NCBI GenBank assembly: GCA_919901855.1
Contig: CAKKQC010000023.1
Span: 21,876 to 85,875 of the forward strand
DNA: 64,000 nt
Reading direction: 5' to 3'
From: a bacterium
Lineage (GTDB): Bacteria; Oederibacteriota; CAKKQC01
Under the pieces are notes generated by a model. It searched no databases, had not been told where the DNA came from, and was given only the letters and a program-made list of their open reading frames with translations. The position numbers were made by a program, and so were the translations under genes. Below, one piece after another: positions 60,783 to 64,000 of this stretch (positions within the stretch are counted from its first letter, which is position 1; each line of letters starts with the position of its first letter).

Positions 60783-61523
60783 CTACTCCGCCCGCAGGGC
60801 CTTGTCGCCCCAGCCCAGGGTCAGCTCGACCGAGCCGGATTTCGCGGTCGCCTTCCACGCCGCCATGCCGCCGGCCTCGTGGAACCAGGCCGCGGGGAAC
60901 AGGACGCGGGAGAAGGTGCCCGTGGGCGAGGCCATCACGACGTCGAGGTGGGCTTCCTCGCCCGACGTCATGACCGTGTTGATCTCTTCGGCCATCCGGA
61001 ACCCTTCGCCGTTCACGATCCAGGCGTCCCCGCGGGCGCTCGCCAGCTCGGCCCAGACCCGGATGCCCCCGGGCCCTTTGGCCTCCAGCGGGAACGGCGT
61101 GACCTTGATGAACGCCCGGACGGTCCCGTCCTCGGACGCGGCGCCAAGATCGTAGGCCTCCCCCCGCGCCAGCCCCCAGGCATGCAGCTCAGCCTCCTGC
61201 CGGTCCTTGACCGAGACCAGCCGGCCGTCGTCGGCCAGGTAGACGCCGGGGACGCGGACAGGCCTCCCTCCGCGCGACTTGTGCCAGAGTAGAAGGAGGC
61301 GGCCCTTGGGAACCCCGGTGGCGCGCAGCCGGAACACGACGTCGACTTTCCCCTCGACCTTCTCCCGCCGGAGCTCCTCGAGGTTCAACTGGACGTCATG
61401 GGTCTCCCACGCCGAGCCCCACTTCGTCGACATCGTGGGCCCCGCGCACCCGCCCAGCGTGACGGCGGCCCCCAGTGCCGCCGCCATCCATGCCCCATGA
61501 GTCCGTCTCCACCTATCCCCCAT
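60783..61523 (-). CDS. Lipoprotein of unknown function
   Basis: 246 residues from the ATG at 61523. The N-terminus is basic (MGDRWRRTHG), followed by a hydrophobic stretch and lipobox LGGC (Cys26). The mature part is a beta-rich domain without recognised motifs (VDVVFRLRATGVPKGRLLLLWHKS, RAFIKVTPFPLEAKGPGGIRVWAELASARG). The open frame extends upstream, but those codons precede the TATACT promoter hexamer and overlap the divergent gene. It leads the minus-strand unit that continues to the radical SAM gene. Confidence 0.7.
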   Translation of the reverse strand: MGDRWRRTHGAWMAAALGAAVTLGGCAGPTMSTKWGSAWETHDVQLNLEELRREKVEGKVDVVFRLRATGVPKGRLLLLWHKSRGGRPVRVPGVYLADDGRLVSVKDRQEAELHAWGLARGEAYDLGAASEDGTVRAFIKVTPFPLEAKGPGGIRVWAELASARGDAWIVNGEGFRMAEEINTVMTSGEEAHLDVVMASPTGTFSRVLFPAAWFHEAGGMAAWKATAKSGSVELTLGWGDKALRAE

Positions 61524-61531
61524 CAAGCGGT

Positions 61532-61540
61532 TATAGTATA
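61532..61540. promoter_or_regulatory. Palindrome-like shared -10 for two divergent genes
   Basis: The nine bases TATAGTATA read TATAGT on the plus strand (61532-61537) and TATACT on the minus strand (61540-61535). Both end exactly 11 bases before their start codons (61549 plus, 61523 minus), so one short site may serve both directions and the two polymerases would compete for it. Confidence 0.5.
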
Positions 61541-61548
61541 CCCAGACC

Positions 61549-63912
61549 ATGCGAAGCCGAGACCGAATCATCGACCTGTTCCTGCGGCTGTCCGTCCTGA
61601 CGGCGGCCGTTCTCCTGCCGGGCGTCTTCTTCCTCAAGGCCTACGAGGTGTTCAACGACACCAAGAGCCTGGCGCTCAAGATCTTCGGCTTGCTCGTCGG
61701 CGTCGCCCTGTGCGCCCGCGGCGGGACGCTGCGCACGAGGACCCTCCCCGCCGGCGTCGCCTTCCTGGCCGCATGCACGATCTCGACCATGCACACGCCG
61801 CTCCTGAAGGCCAGCCTGGAACGGCTTGGCGAGCTGGCGTCTTTCGTCGTCCTGCTGCTCGCCGTCGAGGCCGGGGCGGTCGGGCTGGGTAAGCTCCTCG
61901 CGGTCGCGCTCTGGGCGCACGGCCTCGTGATCGTCTACGCGACCTGCCAGTTCTTCGGATACGACGTGATTCAATGGACGCAGTTCGGCATCCGGCGCGT
62001 ATACGCGACGATGGGTAACTGCGATTTCCTCGCCGCACACAGTTCGTTCCTCATCCCGATCCAGATCGGGCTCGTGCTGGGACTGTCGACCTCCCCTCCC
62101 CTCGTGGCCCTGCGGAACTGGGGCCGCACGCTCACGGAACGCGGCTGGGGGGCTCTCCTCGGCCCGGTCCTGTCGCAGACCGGCCGCACCGTGTTCCTGG
62201 GGCTTGGGCTCGTCTGCGGGCTCCCGGCGGCCCTCGTCGCCCTCTTCAGCGCCTTCCATCCCCTCGACGACGCCGACCGCCAGACCGCCCTCTACCTGAT
62301 CGGCGGGGCGGGCGCCATCCTGTTCGCGCTCTCGCTGGCCTTGCGGGTCACGCGGCGCGATGCCCGCAACCTGTGCATCCTGGCGCTCATACTCTCCGTC
62401 CCCTCGCTTGTCTACACCCAGGCGCGCGGCGCCCTGATCGGGTTCGTCGCCGGGTTCCTCGCGCTGGAGTGGATGACCCTGCGCCGGATCGCGGGCGTCG
62501 AAAGGTTGAAAGCCGCCGGCTGGATGGCAATCCTGACCGCCGTCCAGATTCCGGTTGTCGTCGGGGTCCTCATGCTCCACGAATCGGGACGGGCCTTCAT
62601 CGACCGATTCCTCGAGCTCAAGAACCCCGTCGCGGCTGCGACCCTCCAGCAGCGGCTCGCCTACTGGTACGCAGGATGGCTCATGGGCCGCGGCGAGCCC
62701 ACGGCCCCCGGCCGCAACGACGTTCTGCTCCCCGTCGGCGCCGGCATCGGCGCGTTCCACCTGGCGGGCGCGCGGGCCCAGGGGCGCGCCCAGCAGATCT
62801 GGGACGTGAAATGGCCCCGGGCCGCCGAGGTCGTGAGCCCGCACCTCGAGCTCTACGCCCACAACGACTACGTCCAGCTCTTCGCCGAGATCGGGCCTAT
62901 CGGCCTTGGCATCTACCTCTGGATCGCGGTCGTGCTCCTGATCGCGGGCTTCCAGGCACTGGCCCGGTGCCCCCCCGGGGACGACCGCACCCGCTGGATG
63001 CTCATGGCGCTCATGGCGGCCACGGTCTCGTGGTACGTGAACAGCCTCCTGAACTTCCCGTTCAAGGTGGTCCCGAACGCCCACCTCTTCTTCGCCGTCA
63101 TCGCCGCCGTCCTGGCCGCCAAGACCGCCCTACCGGTCATGGAAGTCCCGTTCCGGGTTCCGGTGGCCGCCACCGCGCTACTGGCTGCCGGCGCTCTCTT
63201 CCTCGCCACCCGCATGACCGCCCGGCAGGCCGCGAGCGAGTATCTGAAGTATGGGCACCAGCTCACGCAGGCTGCCCAGAACGGACAGGCCAACTACGGC
63301 GCCATGGCCCTCGGCTACTTCGACCGGGCCGCCCGGCTCTCCCCCGTCCACACGGACGGCATCCTCGTCCACTACTACCGCGGCATGGCCAACAAGGCCG
63401 CGAACCGATTCGAGGATGCGGACGCCGACTTCACCAGCGCCATCGGCGTCTTCGTCAACTTCCCCGAGGGGTACATGCAGCGGGGGCTTACCCGGTTCCT
63501 CAAGGCCTCATCGCTTCTGACCCCGCCCGTCAGGGGTATCGGGGTCTCGGAGGCGGCGAAGGTCGAGGCCGGCCGGTGGCTCGACGGCGCCGTCGCGGAC
63601 CTGCGGGAATCGGCCTACCTCAACTCCAAGGAACCGGTGACGTGGTGGTACCTCGGCAACGCGTGTCGCCTCCAGATGCATTTCGCCGAGGCGGCTTCGG
63701 CGTTCGCCGAGTCCGTCCGGTTCTCCCAGGACCGGATTCCCGACGCCTACTTCGCGCTCGCCGTGACCCAGATCGAGTTGGGCCGGCTCGCCGAGGCCCG
63801 CGCGACCCTCGAGGCGGCGGTGGCCAAGTTCCCCGCCACCGCCATCCCGCCCACCGCGAAATCCATGCTGGCCTCGCTCAAAGCGGGCCGCAAACCCACG
63901 CTTCCCCACTAG
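61549..63912 (+). CDS. O-antigen ligase-like membrane protein with C-terminal TPR-like region
   Basis: A 787-residue protein with about 12 hydrophobic helices to residue 550. The Wzy_C-type features are TQARGALIGF and, in the long outer loop, HLELYAHNDYVQLFAEIGPIGLGIYLWIAVVLL. The last 200 residues are TPR-like helices (GYFDRAARLSPVHTDGIL, then ANKAANRFEDADADFTSAIGVFVNFPEG and ALAVTQIELGRLAEARATLEAAVAKFP). It is similar in plan to the ligase/TPR protein at 27581-29389 but longer and single, with no separate TPR partner. It probably adds or polymerises surface glycans; donor and acceptor are unknown. Confidence 0.8.
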   Translation: MRSRDRIIDLFLRLSVLTAAVLLPGVFFLKAYEVFNDTKSLALKIFGLLVGVALCARGGTLRTRTLPAGVAFLAACTISTMHTPLLKASLERLGELASFVVLLLAVEAGAVGLGKLLAVALWAHGLVIVYATCQFFGYDVIQWTQFGIRRVYATMGNCDFLAAHSSFLIPIQIGLVLGLSTSPPLVALRNWGRTLTERGWGALLGPVLSQTGRTVFLGLGLVCGLPAALVALFSAFHPLDDADRQTALYLIGGAGAILFALSLALRVTRRDARNLCILALILSVPSLVYTQARGALIGFVAGFLALEWMTLRRIAGVERLKAAGWMAILTAVQIPVVVGVLMLHESGRAFIDRFLELKNPVAAATLQQRLAYWYAGWLMGRGEPTAPGRNDVLLPVGAGIGAFHLAGARAQGRAQQIWDVKWPRAAEVVSPHLELYAHNDYVQLFAEIGPIGLGIYLWIAVVLLIAGFQALARCPPGDDRTRWMLMALMAATVSWYVNSLLNFPFKVVPNAHLFFAVIAAVLAAKTALPVMEVPFRVPVAATALLAAGALFLATRMTARQAASEYLKYGHQLTQAAQNGQANYGAMALGYFDRAARLSPVHTDGILVHYYRGMANKAANRFEDADADFTSAIGVFVNFPEGYMQRGLTRFLKASSLLTPPVRGIGVSEAAKVEAGRWLDGAVADLRESAYLNSKEPVTWWYLGNACRLQMHFAEAASAFAESVRFSQDRIPDAYFALAVTQIELGRLAEARATLEAAVAKFPATAIPPTAKSMLASLKAGRKPTLPH

Positions 63913-63940
63913 GGGACGCGCTTAAGTAATTCAGTAACTC
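63912..63940 (+). repeat. Probable end of a second transposon related to the one at 17920
   Basis: It begins at the last base of the TAG stop. GGGGACGCGCTTAAGTAATT matches the transposon end with 20 of 25 positions agreeing when the preceding A is included, and with the outer context CTAGGGGACG identical to the right end of that element. It also contains tandem 8-base units (AGTAATTC, AGTAACTC), as the first element has tandem GTATTTAA. The rest of the unit would lie beyond the window. Confidence 0.55.
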
Positions 63941-64000
63941 GCAAGCTAATGAGCCTCGCGTAATAGGGTGACATAAGCGCATCGACTGTGATATCGTGGG
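63941..64000. other. Non-coding right edge, probably interior of the second mobile element
   Basis: It is A/T-richer than the host genes and has no coding frame inside the window. GGGTGACATAAGCGCATC near 63967 shares only its first seven bases with the dispersed 18-base repeat, too little to call. Confidence 0.3.

Noticed and set aside
1..64000. CRISPR array, tRNA genes, prophage or plasmid origin
   Set aside because: No regularly spaced repeats, no cloverleaf-type sequences, and no integrase, Rep or phage structural genes were found on reading both strands.
63960..64000. GGGTGACA near the right edge as a third copy of the dispersed repeat
   Set aside because: Only the first seven bases agree; a match this short is expected by chance.

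Overview
The window is GC-rich, gene-dense bacterial chromosome from a Gram-negative (diderm) organism. There are no rRNA or tRNA genes, no CRISPR array and no phage module. Genes are tightly packed, and many neighbours overlap by 1-17 bases (ATGA and GTGA overlaps are common). Three UPF0164/PorV-type outer-membrane barrels, a giant SprA-like barrel and several secreted proteins with FlgD-like C-terminal Ig tails point to a lineage with a type IX-like secretion apparatus. That suggests the FCB superphylum or a deep candidate phylum with similar equipment (Elusimicrobiota, Eisenbacteria or Gemmatimonadota-like). The exact phylum cannot be settled from this sequence alone.

Layout, left to right. 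1-8465 (minus strand): sppA peptidase, three tandem paralogous secreted proteins with FlgD-like tails, a PorV-type barrel and the start of another secreted protein. 8530-11698 (plus): LolD-type ATPase, Wzx-like flippase, ispG. 11706-19780 (minus): DUF362 protein, GT-C-type membrane protein, dxr, rseP, proS. A 1.1-kb Y1/RAYT-type transposon with perfect 26-bp inverted ends (17920-19000) sits between the DUF362 gene and the GT-C gene. 19795-27550 (minus): ridA and a respiratory complex I cluster holding only membrane subunits (nuoA,H,J,K,L,M,N). 27581-35415 (minus): cinA, thpR, a PorV-FlgD-OmpA fusion, rpe, a TPR protein and an O-antigen-ligase/TPR protein. 35446-35826 (plus): PilZ protein. 35896-42123 (minus): purL, purF, tatA, a small outer-membrane protein, tatC, galU. 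42178-43035 (plus): unrecognised TIM-barrel protein. 43036-43305: a strongly structured extragenic element. 43312-53968 (minus): pepA, a small ORF, the sprA-like translocon gene, a DUF11/FN3/FlgD-tail secreted protein and a PorV-type barrel. 54061-57861 (plus): LivJ-like lipoprotein, GT-C-like membrane protein, GNA1162-like lipoprotein. 57866-61523 (minus): lipoprotein, radical SAM protein, outer-membrane protein, lipoprotein. 61549-63912 (plus): second O-antigen-ligase/TPR protein. The last about 90 bases look like one end of a second transposon related to the first.

How the genes fit together. The dominant theme is building and decorating the cell surface. Two separate operons pair a PorV-type shuttle barrel with FlgD-tailed secreted proteins. 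One of them also carries the SprA-like pore, which in Bacteroidetes is the type IX outer-membrane translocon that binds PorV. Tat components, SppA, RseP, two O-antigen-ligase-like proteins, two GT-C-like proteins, a flippase and GalU add envelope functions. Housekeeping genes (isoprenoid, purine, proline-tRNA, complex I) fill the rest. Many transcription-unit-leading genes have a TANAAT-like -10 hexamer only 6-12 bases before the start codon, which suggests leaderless or very short-leader mRNAs are common here.
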